Assembly (NCBI GenBank): GCA_001750645.1 | Contig: MEIF01000023.1 | Span: 1 to 54,656, forward strand | Reading direction: 5' to 3' | DNA length: 54,656 bases | Source of the DNA: Gammaproteobacteria bacterium AqS3 | Lineage (GTDB): Bacteria > Pseudomonadota > Gammaproteobacteria > MEIF01 > AqS3 | Part shown: in pieces, positions 45,307 through 53,301 of the stretch | Layout of the letters: each line of letters opens with the position of its first letter | How positions within the stretch are numbered: position 1 is the first letter of the stretch | The notes under the pieces: model-generated | Seen by the model: the letters and a program-made list of their open reading frames with translations, nothing else | Databases searched by the model: none | What the model was told of the DNA's origin: nothing | Position numbers and translations under genes: made by a program

Positions 45307-45908
45307 CCTGGGCGCTCGTCGGGCTGCTGCTGACGGTTTGGCTGGGCGGCTGCGGCTATCGCCTGCGCACCGAGGTCTCGGGCTATGAGCGGATCCGGTG
45401 GAGTTTTGACTCCAGCGTCGGTGAGCGCCTGCGCCAGTTCGTCTACTCGGAGACCTCGCAGGAGCGCGCAGGTGCCGGCCTGAGCGACCGGGTGCTCCAC
45501 CTGGGCGATATTTCCTATCGCAGCCAGGCGGTGCAGTTCCCCAGGAATGACTCGATTCAGAACACGCACCAGCTGGAATTTCGGGCGCGCTATGAATTGC
45601 ACCAGGGCGGCGCCACGCTGATGCGGGGCAGCGTGCGCGAAATCGGCTACTACAGCGAGTCGATCGGCCGACCTTATGCCGGCAGCAGCGGCTATGAGTT
45701 TGTCCAGCGCAGCCTGTGGCGGCGCGCGCTGCAGAGCGTGCGCAACCGCCTGCACGCCCTTCAGGAGGAGCGCCCGCACGGCGGCGATGAGGGGCGGGGC
45801 GGCCCGGCGGCGCCGTCCGGTCAGTCCGGTCAGTCCGGTCTGGATGAGTCCGCTGCGGAGGCGTCCGGGGATGACCCGGATGGGGGCGACGGCGGCGAGG
45901 TGCGGTGA
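45291..45908 (+). CDS. lptE: LPS-assembly lipoprotein LptE
   Basis: 205 residues from a GTG 16 bases inside leuS. A lipoprotein signal ends L-G-G-C (lipobox, acylated Cys near 21), then G-Y-R-L-R as in LptE. LptE plugs the LptD barrel that inserts LPS into the outer membrane. leuS-lptE order is conserved in gammaproteobacteria. The C-terminal 40 residues are a Gly/Ser/Asp-rich, probably disordered tail with a small G-Q-S repeat. The holA gene that normally follows is absent. Confidence 0.88.
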   Translation: MQKLLTWALVGLLLTVWLGGCGYRLRTEVSGYERIRWSFDSSVGERLRQFVYSETSQERAGAGLSDRVLHLGDISYRSQAVQFPRNDSIQNTHQLEFRARYELHQGGATLMRGSVREIGYYSESIGRPYAGSSGYEFVQRSLWRRALQSVRNRLHALQEERPHGGDEGRGGPAAPSGQSGQSGLDESAAEASGDDPDGGDGGEVR

Positions 45909-46957
45909 GGGTCCTGATCGCCCTGCAGCGCTACTTCCCGCACGGCGGGGCGCAGCGCGACGCCCTGGCGCTGGGAGAGGCTCTCGTCCGCCGCGGGCAT
46001 GAGGTTGAAGTGCTCTGCACCCGCTGGGACGGACCGCCCGCCCCGGCCGGCATGACCGCCAGGGTGGTGCCCGTCCAGGTGCGCAGCAACCACGCCCGCG
46101 CGGCGGAATTCTCCCGCGCGGTGTCCAGGGTGAGCGGCGACTTCGACTGCTGCGTCGGATTTTCGCGCTGTGCCGGCCTGGATGTCTACTTCTGCTCCGA
46201 CGACGCCCTGGCGGTGCGGCTGCAGGGGCGCTGGCGCAGCGTGCTGGGACGCTACCGCACGCTGCTGTCGCTGGAGCGCGCGGCTCTGGGGGCGCGCTGC
46301 GTGCTGTTCCTGACCGAGCCCCAGCGCGACCAGTATCTGCGCCACTACGCACCTGAAAGCCACCGCATTCTGCCGCCGCTTCTCGACCCTGCCGCCGCAT
46401 CGGCTGGGGCCGGGTCTGCACCCGAGCCGGGTGATCGCAGAGGCGTGGTGGCCATCGTCACGGACGTCCGCAACAAGGGGCTCGACCGCACGGTCGAGAT
46501 CTACTCCCGCCTCGATGCGGCTCTGCACCGGCGCTTCCCGCTGACGGTGGTCGCGGCCAAGTGCCCCCGGTCGCTGCTGAGAAAAATGCGGCGGCTGGGC
46601 GCCGAGTGTCTGCCCGTGCAGCGCTCGCTGCGGGCGCTCTACCTCGGCGCCGCCGTGCTGCTGCACCCGGCGCGGCGGGAGGCCGGCGGCAAGGTGCTGC
46701 TGGAGGCGGCGGCGTGCGGCGCCCCGGTGCTCGCCAGTGCGGTCTGCGGCTACGCCCCGTTGCTGGAGGCGGCGGGCGCCGCGAAAATTCTGCCGGAGCC
46801 GTTTGACGCCGGCAGCGCCGCCGATGCGCTCACCGCCCTGCTCGTCGATGAGGATCAGCGCCGGGACATGTCCCAGGCCGGGCGGCGCTGGGGCGGCGCC
46901 CAGCAATCCGGAGCCCACTTGGAGGTCGCGATCGATGTGGTGGAGCAGGCGGCATAA
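45905..46957 (+). CDS. GT4 glycosyltransferase, WaaG (LPS core glucosyltransferase I)-like
   Basis: 350 residues, GTG start in a GTGA overlap with lptE. N-terminal M-R-V-L-I-A-L-Q-R-Y-F-P-H-G-G-A-Q-R-D and C-terminal H-P-A-R-R-E-A-G-G-K-V-L-L-E-A-A-A-C-G-A-P-V-L follow WaaG/RfaG, which adds the first hexose to heptose II of the LPS inner core. The next gene is WaaP, which is the usual partner. The donor sugar cannot be read from sequence. It overlaps WaaP by 23 bases. Confidence 0.88.
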   Translation: MRVLIALQRYFPHGGAQRDALALGEALVRRGHEVEVLCTRWDGPPAPAGMTARVVPVQVRSNHARAAEFSRAVSRVSGDFDCCVGFSRCAGLDVYFCSDDALAVRLQGRWRSVLGRYRTLLSLERAALGARCVLFLTEPQRDQYLRHYAPESHRILPPLLDPAAASAGAGSAPEPGDRRGVVAIVTDVRNKGLDRTVEIYSRLDAALHRRFPLTVVAAKCPRSLLRKMRRLGAECLPVQRSLRALYLGAAVLLHPARREAGGKVLLEAAACGAPVLASAVCGYAPLLEAAGAAKILPEPFDAGSAADALTALLVDEDQRRDMSQAGRRWGGAQQSGAHLEVAIDVVEQAA

Positions 46958-47741
46958 CTTCGTTGACGAGGCGCTGCACCCGCTGCTCGGCGGCGATGTC
47001 TGGGCGGCGGCCTGCGCACTGCGGGGCGAGGTCGTGCGCAGCGCACCGGGGCGCCGAACCCTGCGCTTTGAGCACGGCGGGCAGACCTACTACATCAAGC
47101 AGCACTTCGGCGCCGGCTGGGGCGAGCTGCTGAAAAACTGGCTCACCGGCAAGCACCCGGTGCTCAGTGCGGTCAACGAGCTGCGCGCGGCGCGGCGCCT
47201 CCAGAATGCCGGGGTTGCGGCGATCCGGGTGCGCGCCTTCTGGCGCGAAGGCGTCTCGCCGGCGCACCAGCGCTCCCTCATCGTCAGCGAGGCGCTCCCC
47301 GAGGCGGTGCAGCTGGATCACCTGCTGCAGAGCTGGGGCTGGAAATTCCCCTCGCCGCAGGTGCGCGCGGCGCTGATTGACGCCGTCGGCGCCCTCGCCG
47401 GGGGAATGTTTGACGCCGGCGTCGCCCACCGCGACTGCTATGCCTGCCATTTCATGGTGTCGAAGGCCTGGGCGGATCATCCCGCAGGGCGCCCCGAACT
47501 GTTTCTGCTGGACCTGCACCGGGCCTACTGCGGCGTCGAGGTTCCGCGGCGCCTGATGGTTCGCGATCTGGCCCAGCTGCTGTTCTCCCTCGGCGAACTC
47601 GAGCTCAGCCTGTGCGATCGGGTGCGGTTTGCGCGGGCGCTCTGCGGAACGGCCTGGCGCTCCCGGCGCCGGGACGTCCTGCGGCAGTGGGGGGCCATCA
47701 CGGCGCGCGCCCAGGCGCTGCACCGGCGCCATCGGTCGTGA
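46935..47741 (+). CDS. waaP: LPS core heptose(I) kinase WaaP/RfaP
   Basis: 268 residues. It has the kinase-like WaaP pattern: Y-Y-I-K-Q-H-F (ATP-binding Lys), E-L-R-A-A-R-R-L, G-V-A-H-R-D-C-Y-A-C-H-F (catalytic loop) and L-F-L-L-D-L-H-R-A (metal-binding Asp). It phosphorylates heptose I in the inner core, which stabilises the outer membrane through divalent cations. The start ATG at 46935 lies within the preceding gene; the end overlaps the next gene as GTGA. Confidence 0.92.
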   Translation: MWWSRRHNFVDEALHPLLGGDVWAAACALRGEVVRSAPGRRTLRFEHGGQTYYIKQHFGAGWGELLKNWLTGKHPVLSAVNELRAARRLQNAGVAAIRVRAFWREGVSPAHQRSLIVSEALPEAVQLDHLLQSWGWKFPSPQVRAALIDAVGALAGGMFDAGVAHRDCYACHFMVSKAWADHPAGRPELFLLDLHRAYCGVEVPRRLMVRDLAQLLFSLGELELSLCDRVRFARALCGTAWRSRRRDVLRQWGAITARAQALHRRHRS

Positions 47742-48442
47742 TTCTGTTTCTCTGGGAGCGCGACGCCGGGCTGCACCTGGCCAGCGATGATCTGTTTGCC
47801 GTGCTGAACCGGATCGAGCCGATCAAGGGGCGCGATGAGAAGGGCATCGGGCGCGTGCAGTGCGCCGGCCGCTCCTGGGTCATCCGCCACTACGAGCGCA
47901 GCGGCTTCGGCATGGCGCTCGACTGGATGTGGCGGCGTCACACCCGGCTGGTGCGGGCGGCGGAGTGCTGCACCCGCTTTGAGGGCTTTGTCGGCAGCGA
48001 GGCCATCTACCTGCTGCTCAACTACGGCTGGATCCAGCTGCTGCCCGATTTGGGGGACTGGCCCTCGCTGCGCCAGGTGTACTCCGGCGGCGACAGCGCC
48101 GCCACCGAGCGCGCCGTGCATCGCAGCATTGATCTGCTGGGGCGCGCGCACCGCCGCAGTCTGGTGCACGGCGACGCCAAGTGGGACAACTTTGTGGTCG
48201 CCTCGGGCGGGGCGGTGCACGCGGTCGACACCCAGCAGGTTGAGCGCGTGCGGTTCGGCGCACTGCGCGCCTTCGGGCGCGACCTCGGCCGCTTCCTCGT
48301 CGACGCCGAACTGCTGGGCGTGGATGAGGCGCAGCGGGACGAGTGGATTCGGCTCTACCTGAAGGGCAGCGGCGTCGATGCCCGGGTCGTGCAGGCCGCC
48401 GAGCACTGGCAGCAGCAGTACCGCCCCAAGCCCAGGGACTGA
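47738..48442 (+). CDS. Kinase-fold protein, lipopolysaccharide-kinase-like (second of three)
   Basis: 234 residues from a GTG in the GTGA overlap with waaP. The catalytic loop S-L-V-H-G-D-A-K-W-D-N-F-V-V and the D-T-Q-Q-V metal site are those of protein-kinase-like small-molecule kinases; the N-terminal lobe has V-I-R-H-Y-E-R-S. Likely a second LPS-core kinase or phosphotransferase, given the coupled waaP. No closer family identified. Confidence 0.75.
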   Translation: MILFLWERDAGLHLASDDLFAVLNRIEPIKGRDEKGIGRVQCAGRSWVIRHYERSGFGMALDWMWRRHTRLVRAAECCTRFEGFVGSEAIYLLLNYGWIQLLPDLGDWPSLRQVYSGGDSAATERAVHRSIDLLGRAHRRSLVHGDAKWDNFVVASGGAVHAVDTQQVERVRFGALRAFGRDLGRFLVDAELLGVDEAQRDEWIRLYLKGSGVDARVVQAAEHWQQQYRPKPRD

Positions 48443-48456
48443 GCCCCGGTGCAGCT

Positions 48457-49254
48457 TCAGCCGCCCAGCGCCTCCCTGAGTCGCCTGAGCCAGACCGCAT
48501 CGCTGCGGTCGCCCTCGAGCCACTGTCCATGCGGATATTTTTCGGCGCGGCGCTGTGCGGCGCGGGCCTCGGCCTGCATCCAGAGGGCATCCGGGCAGGG
48601 GAGCAAGCGGCGGTAGCCGGCGAGCATCTGCGCGCGCGCCGGCTGCGGCAGATATTCGCACGGCAGCATGAGCAGCTGTGCCAGATTGCGGCGCCGCTCG
48701 CGCGCCCTGCGCCAGGGCAGCGGCGCCCGCGTGCGCTCGTTGTCGATCAGCACCAGCCGGGGCGGGGACTCGGGCGTGATGAGGATGTTGTCCGGCTGCA
48801 GGTCGCCGTGGACCCAGCCGAGGGCGTGGATTTTTCCGGCGAGTTCGCCGATGCGCCCCCACAGCGGCGCCGACCAGTCGGCCAGCTCGGCGGCGTCCGG
48901 CAGAATGCGGGTACACAGCGATCCCAGGCCGATTCCGTCCGTGTGGCGGTAGACGACGAAGCTGCATCCGCCGCTCGCCCTTGAGGGGCTGCCGCAGATG
49001 AGCAATTCGGGGGCGTCGAGACCGGAGCCGGCCAGAAAGCGGTGCGCGCGTCGGATGCGTTCGTGCGGCGGGTTGAGTCTGAACCGCAGCCCGCCCGCGG
49101 CAAACCGCTTGATCACCCAGGCGCCGCTGCGGTGGAGGTGGACCGATGCCGAGGCCCTCGAACTCAGGATGTCCCAGTGCCCCGACCAGTCCGGATGCGC
49201 GGGGTCGAGGGGCACACCGTCGAGCGCTGAATGAATCCGAGAGGACTGCTGCAT
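48457..49254 (-). CDS. Kinase-fold protein, InaA/Kdo-kinase-like (third of three)
   Basis: 265 residues on the opposite strand, converging on the previous gene with a 14-base gap. Key sites: W-V-I-K-R-F (ATP Lys), W-V-H-G-D-L-Q-P-D-N-I-L-I (catalytic loop) and L-V-L-I-D-N-E-R-T (metal Asp). These fit the lipopolysaccharide-kinase (InaA/WaaP) clan. The acceptor is unknown. It is divergent from hinT, with promoter elements in the 70-base gap. Confidence 0.78.
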   Translation of the reverse strand: MQQSSRIHSALDGVPLDPAHPDWSGHWDILSSRASASVHLHRSGAWVIKRFAAGGLRFRLNPPHERIRRAHRFLAGSGLDAPELLICGSPSRASGGCSFVVYRHTDGIGLGSLCTRILPDAAELADWSAPLWGRIGELAGKIHALGWVHGDLQPDNILITPESPPRLVLIDNERTRAPLPWRRARERRRNLAQLLMLPCEYLPQPARAQMLAGYRRLLPCPDALWMQAEARAAQRRAEKYPHGQWLEGDRSDAVWLRRLREALGG

Positions 49255-49277
49255 CGGCCCATCGTCTGGGGGCGGGC

Positions 49278-49288
49278 TATACTATAAA
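49278..49288 (+). promoter_or_regulatory. -10 element of the hinT-coq7 operon
   Basis: Overlapping TATACT (49278-49283) and TATAAA (49283-49288) lie 36-46 bases ahead of the GTG start; a strong AAGGAG follows (49313-49318). No clear -35 is seen. Confidence 0.5.
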
Positions 49289-49324
49289 AACCGATCCGCT
49301 AACGCACTCCGCTAAGGAGTTACC

Positions 49325-49672
49325 GTGACGCAAGACTGCCTGTTTTGCAAAATGGTGCGCGGGGAAATCGAGCCGCGCTGGGTTCACCGGGACGATCAGG
49401 TTTCGGCCTTTCACGATGTCAATCCCCAGGCGCCGATCCACATCCTGATCATCCCCAACAAACACATTGCCACGCTCAACGACCTCGCTCCCGAGGACGG
49501 CGAGCTGATGGGGCATCTGTTCGCCGTCTGCCGCGATCTGGCCCGGCAGCTGGGCATCGCCGAGGAGGGCTACCGCACGGTCTTCAACTGCAACGGCAAC
49601 GGCGGCCAGTCGGTCTACCACATTCACCTGCATCTGCTGGCGGGCCGCCAGATGCTCTGGCCGCCGGGCTGA
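49325..49672 (+). CDS. hinT: HIT-family purine nucleoside phosphoramidase
   Basis: 115 residues, GTG start with AAGGAG six bases upstream. The N-terminal C-L-F-C-K-M-V-R-G-E-I and the histidine triad H99-I-H101-L-H103 in Q-S-V-Y-H-I-H-L-H-L-L are diagnostic of HinT. It hydrolyses adenosine phosphoramidates and acyl-adenylates. The stop overlaps the coq7 start (TGATG). Confidence 0.92.
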   Translation: MTQDCLFCKMVRGEIEPRWVHRDDQVSAFHDVNPQAPIHILIIPNKHIATLNDLAPEDGELMGHLFAVCRDLARQLGIAEEGYRTVFNCNGNGGQSVYHIHLHLLAGRQMLWPPG

Positions 49673-50307
49673 TGCTCGACTCTCTGATCGGCGAGCTTGA
49701 CCGTGCCCTGCGCATCTGCGGCGGTGCGACGCTGCCGTCGGCCCCCGAGGGCGCCGGCGCCTATCCGGCCGAGGCCGAGGAGGACGGGAATATGAGCGAG
49801 CGCGACCGAGCCCTCAGCATCCGGCTGATGCGGGTCAACCACGCCGGCGAGATCGCCGCCCAGGCGCTCTATCGGGGTCAGGCCTGCAGCGCCCGCAAGT
49901 CCGAGACCCGCACCCTGCTGCGCGACGCCGCCGATGATGAGGTCGAGCACCTGCGCTGGTGCCGCGCGCGCCTGGATGAGCTGGGCGGGGCGACCAGCGT
50001 CCTGGATCCGCTCTGGTATGCGGGGGCGTTTGTGATCGGCTGCACCGCCGGCTGCACCGGCGATGCCGGCAGCCTGGGGTTTGTCCGGGAGACCGAGCGG
50101 CAGGTCGCCGAGCATCTGCGGGGGCACCTGGATCGGCTGCCCGAGGGCGATGCCCGCTCGCGCGCCCTCATCCGTCAGATGCGCAGCGATGAGATTGCCC
50201 ACGGCGATGCAGCCAAAGTCCGGGGGGGCGCCGAGCTGCCCGCACCCGCGCGCCAGGCCATGCACCTGGCTGCGCGCGTGATGACCACCCTGGCCGCCCG
50301 GATCTGA
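49672..50307 (+). CDS. coq7: 2-polyprenyl-3-methyl-6-methoxy-1,4-benzoquinone monooxygenase Coq7
   Basis: 211 residues. The di-iron carboxylate motifs are intact: M-R-V-N-H-A-G-E-I-A-A-Q-A-L-Y-R-G-Q, then D-D-E-V-E-H, and later M-R-S-D-E-I-A-H-G (E and ExxH ligands). It performs the C6 hydroxylation in ubiquinone synthesis in organisms lacking UbiF, so the cell is a ubiquinone user. Translationally coupled to hinT. Confidence 0.93.
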   Translation: MLDSLIGELDRALRICGGATLPSAPEGAGAYPAEAEEDGNMSERDRALSIRLMRVNHAGEIAAQALYRGQACSARKSETRTLLRDAADDEVEHLRWCRARLDELGGATSVLDPLWYAGAFVIGCTAGCTGDAGSLGFVRETERQVAEHLRGHLDRLPEGDARSRALIRQMRSDEIAHGDAAKVRGGAELPAPARQAMHLAARVMTTLAARI

Positions 50308-50321
50308 CGGAACCAGACACC

Positions 50322-51560
50322 TTGCGCATCTGTCTGACTACGTATCGGGGTAATCCTTATAGCGGAGGACAAGGGGTTTATGTGCGAATGCTGACTCAGG
50401 TCTTGCTGCGGCGCGGACACAGCGTTGATGTCATCAGCGGTCCGCCCTATCCGCATCTGCCCGAGGGCGCCCGCCTGATTCGCCTCCCCAGCCTCGACCT
50501 GCACGGCACCAGACATCGCGCGCGCCAGTGGCGCTGGGGCTATTGCCGGGACCCGCTCAGCGTCGCTGAATTCCTGAGCACCTGGAGCGGCGGCTTCCCC
50601 GAGCCGTGGCTGTTCGGGCGCAGGCTGCTCGCCTGGCTGGAGCGTCTGCCCGATCAGGCAAAAAACTACGACGTCATCCACGACAACCAGGGGCTGTTCA
50701 GCGCCCTCATCGACATCCAGCAGCGAGAGCTGCCGCTGTTCGCCACGCTGCACCACCCCGTGCGGCGCGATCTTGAACTGCAGCTGGCCTTTGAGCCGAA
50801 GCTCTCGCACCGCCTGCTGCTGCACCGCTGGTACCGCTTTCTCGGCATGCAGGATCGCACGGCGGTCCGGCTGCGGCGCCTCGTCACGGTCTCGGCGGCG
50901 GCGGCCGAGGATTGGGCCGAATGCACCGGCATTGCGCGCGAGCGCATTCGCATCATTCCCAACGGAGTCGATCTGAACCGCTATCTGCGCACCCCCGGCG
51001 TCGCCCCCGAGCCCGGCCGGCTGTTTGCCCTGGCGAGCGCCGACGCCCCGTACAAGGGGCTGGACTTTCTTCTGAATGCACTGGCGCTGCTGCGCGCCGA
51101 TCGCGAATTCGCGCACCTGCACCTGGTGCTGCTGTGCAACCTGAACACGCGCAGCCGTCTGCACGAGCGCATCGCTGATCTGGGTCTGGATGGCGCCGTG
51201 CAGGTGGTGCAGGGGCTCAGCGATGCGGCGGTTGTCGAGCAGTACTGCCGCGCCGAGACCGTGGTGGTGCCGTCGGTCTACGAGGGCTTCGGGCTGCCCC
51301 TCATCGAGGCCATGGCGTGCGGGGCGGCCGTGGTGACGACCTCGGGCGGCGCCCTCGGCGAGGTCGCCGGAGAGGCCTGCGAGGTGGTGGCGCCCGGCGA
51401 TGCCGATGCGCTGGTGCGGGGGGTGCGCCGCGTGCTGGGCGATGCGGCCTACCGAACCGAACTGCGCCGGCGCGCCCCGGAGCGCATCGCCGAGCACTAC
51501 AGCCTCGAGCGCATGGGCGAGCGCTATGAGTCGTGGTATCTTGAGGAACTGGGCCGGTGA
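50322..51560 (+). CDS. GT4-family glycosyltransferase
   Basis: 412 residues from a TTG (no upstream ATG or GTG fits; M-R-I-C-L-T-T-Y-R-G-N-P-Y-S-G-G-Q-G-V-Y is a typical GT4 N-terminus). The C-terminal domain carries I-P-N-G-V-D-L-N-R-Y and P-S-V-Y-E-G-F-G-L-P-L-I-E-A-M-A-C-G, the E-x7-E motif. Donor and acceptor are unknown. It leads a triad with a methyltransferase and a terpene-cyclase-fold protein, each joined by a GTGA overlap, so a dedicated glycoconjugate pathway is likely. Confidence 0.9.
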   Translation: MRICLTTYRGNPYSGGQGVYVRMLTQVLLRRGHSVDVISGPPYPHLPEGARLIRLPSLDLHGTRHRARQWRWGYCRDPLSVAEFLSTWSGGFPEPWLFGRRLLAWLERLPDQAKNYDVIHDNQGLFSALIDIQQRELPLFATLHHPVRRDLELQLAFEPKLSHRLLLHRWYRFLGMQDRTAVRLRRLVTVSAAAAEDWAECTGIARERIRIIPNGVDLNRYLRTPGVAPEPGRLFALASADAPYKGLDFLLNALALLRADREFAHLHLVLLCNLNTRSRLHERIADLGLDGAVQVVQGLSDAAVVEQYCRAETVVVPSVYEGFGLPLIEAMACGAAVVTTSGGALGEVAGEACEVVAPGDADALVRGVRRVLGDAAYRTELRRRAPERIAEHYSLERMGERYESWYLEELGR

Positions 51561-52261
51561 AGACGGTCGACTTTGCCAGGCTCGATCTGTCGCCCGGTGC
51601 GCGGGTTCTGGATCTGGGCTGCGGCGAGGGTCGGCACGCCCTGGCGCTGGTGCACGAGCTGCCGCTGCGCGTCATCGGCGCCGATCGCTCCAGCGCGGCG
51701 CTCAGCGCCGCCGCGGCCAAGGCGCGCGAGCTGCCGATGCACCCCGAGGCCGAGCTCGCCTGGCTGTGCACCGATGCCATGCACCTGCCGCTCCCCGACG
51801 GCAGCCTCGATGCGGTGATCTGCTCCGAGGTGCTCGAGCACCTGGCCGATCCGGCCGGGGCGCTGGCCGAGATCCGCCGGGTGCTCAGGCCCGGCGCCGG
51901 GCGCGTCGCCCTGAGCGTTCCGCGCCGCTGGTGCGAGCGCATCTGCTGGGAGCTCGATCCGCACTACGCCTTCGAGCCGGGCGGGCACGTGCGCATCTTC
52001 CGCAAGCGGCAATTGCGGCGGCTGGCCGAGACCGAGCTGGGCCTGCGCTGCACCGGCAGCGCCGGGGCGCACGCCCTGCACACCCCCTACTGGTGGCTGC
52101 GAAGCTGGTTCTACCGCGACTGGGCCGATCGGGCTTCGGTGCAGTTCTGGCACGGGCTGCTGGTGCGCGATCTGATGCAGCCGAGGGTTTGGCTGCGCAC
52201 TCTGGAGGGAATTCTCAACCCGGTTATGGGCAAGAGCATCGTGCTCTACTTCGGACCGTGA
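51557..52261 (+). CDS. Class I SAM-dependent methyltransferase
   Basis: 234 residues, GTG start in a GTGA overlap. Motif I V-L-D-L-G-C-G-E-G and the acidic residue in I-G-A-D-R-S-S bind SAM; V-I-C-S-E-V-L-E-H-L-A-D-P is the Methyltransf_11 motif IV region. The C-terminal 90 residues are rich in aromatics and may dock a lipid or sugar. The substrate is not known; linkage to GT4 suggests a glycan or lipid-linked sugar. Confidence 0.88.
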   Translation: MKTVDFARLDLSPGARVLDLGCGEGRHALALVHELPLRVIGADRSSAALSAAAAKARELPMHPEAELAWLCTDAMHLPLPDGSLDAVICSEVLEHLADPAGALAEIRRVLRPGAGRVALSVPRRWCERICWELDPHYAFEPGGHVRIFRKRQLRRLAETELGLRCTGSAGAHALHTPYWWLRSWFYRDWADRASVQFWHGLLVRDLMQPRVWLRTLEGILNPVMGKSIVLYFGP

Positions 52262-53301
52262 ATCACCTGCCGATGCAGCTGCGTGAGGTCCCTGAATCGC
52301 TCGATTCGGATTCTGCGCGCAGCCTGCTGGCACCCAGCGTCGAGCAGATCCGCCAGGCGCAGACGCGGGACGGGGCGATTCACTGGACCGTCGATGCGAC
52401 CCGGCTGGATCTCTGGAACATGCTTGAGGCGACGATGGCGCTGGCCTCCTGGGGCGATCTGGACGCGGTCCGGGGGGCGCTCGACTGGGCGGTGCAGCAC
52501 CAGCGTCCGGACGGCGGCTGGTGGGCCGAATACCGTCTCGGGGAGGTTCGGGCGGCGTCGGCCTGGAGCGTGGTGCATCACGCCGCCTACCTGGCCACGG
52601 CGGTGCGTCACGCCGCCGCCTGCGGCCTCGATCCCGAACCCTATCAGTCGGCGGTCTCAAGGGGCATTGAGTTCGCACTGGCGCACCAGAATCCGGACGG
52701 GACGGTGGCCTGGGCGCGCGCCGCCGACGGCTCGGTGCACGGCAGCGCACTGCGCACCGCCTGCAGCAGCATCTGCCTCAGCCTGGCCGATGCCGCAGCG
52801 CTGTACGGGCACGCTCCGGATGCCGCAGAGTGGCTCAGTGCGCGCGCGCGGATTGGCGAGGCGATCCGGAGCGAGGCGGACAGCTTCGACCAGGACTGGC
52901 CCGACAAGTCCAATCACGCAATGGACTGGTTCTATCCCGTGCTGGCGGGGTTGGGGACGCCGGAGTGGGGCGCCGAGCGCATCGATGCGCGCTGGGATGA
53001 ATTCATCGAGCCGAACCTGGGATGCCGCTGCGTGACCGACGAGCCCTGGGTCACCGTCGCCGAGACCTGCGAGCTGGTCATGGCGCTGCTGAACCTGGGC
53101 CGTCCGGATGCGGCCCGCAGGCTGTTCCTGGATGTCATGCAGCTGCGCGATGTTCGCGGGCGCCTCTGGATGGGCTGCCAGTTTGATCTGGGCGTGTGGT
53201 GGCCGCGCGAGCAGCCCAGCTGGAGCAGCGCGGCGGCGGTGCTGGCGGGCGATGCGCTGTTCGGCTGGAGCCCGGCCGGGGCGATCTGGACTCAGCGATA
53301 G
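52258..53301 (+). CDS. Prenyltransferase/terpene-cyclase-fold (alpha-alpha toroid) protein
   Basis: 347 residues, GTG start in a GTGA overlap with the methyltransferase gene. It contains QW-like repeats of the squalene-cyclase/prenyltransferase toroid: A-V-Q-H-Q-R-P-D-G-G-W-W-A-E, A-H-Q-N-P-D-G-T-V-A-W, and several W/H-rich helices. No D-x-D-D-T-A cyclase motif is seen, so it may bind rather than cyclise an isoprenoid, or act as a glycan-processing toroid. The 3' end overlaps the convergent solute-binding gene by 10 bases. Confidence 0.7.
   Translation: MNHLPMQLREVPESLDSDSARSLLAPSVEQIRQAQTRDGAIHWTVDATRLDLWNMLEATMALASWGDLDAVRGALDWAVQHQRPDGGWWAEYRLGEVRAASAWSVVHHAAYLATAVRHAAACGLDPEPYQSAVSRGIEFALAHQNPDGTVAWARAADGSVHGSALRTACSSICLSLADAAALYGHAPDAAEWLSARARIGEAIRSEADSFDQDWPDKSNHAMDWFYPVLAGLGTPEWGAERIDARWDEFIEPNLGCRCVTDEPWVTVAETCELVMALLNLGRPDAARRLFLDVMQLRDVRGRLWMGCQFDLGVWWPREQPSWSSAAAVLAGDALFGWSPAGAIWTQR

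Noticed and set aside
51400-53301. 633-residue form of the terpene-cyclase-fold protein
   Set aside because: The N-terminal part is an alternate frame of the GT4 and methyltransferase genes; the GTG at 52258 in a GTGA overlap is the sensible start.
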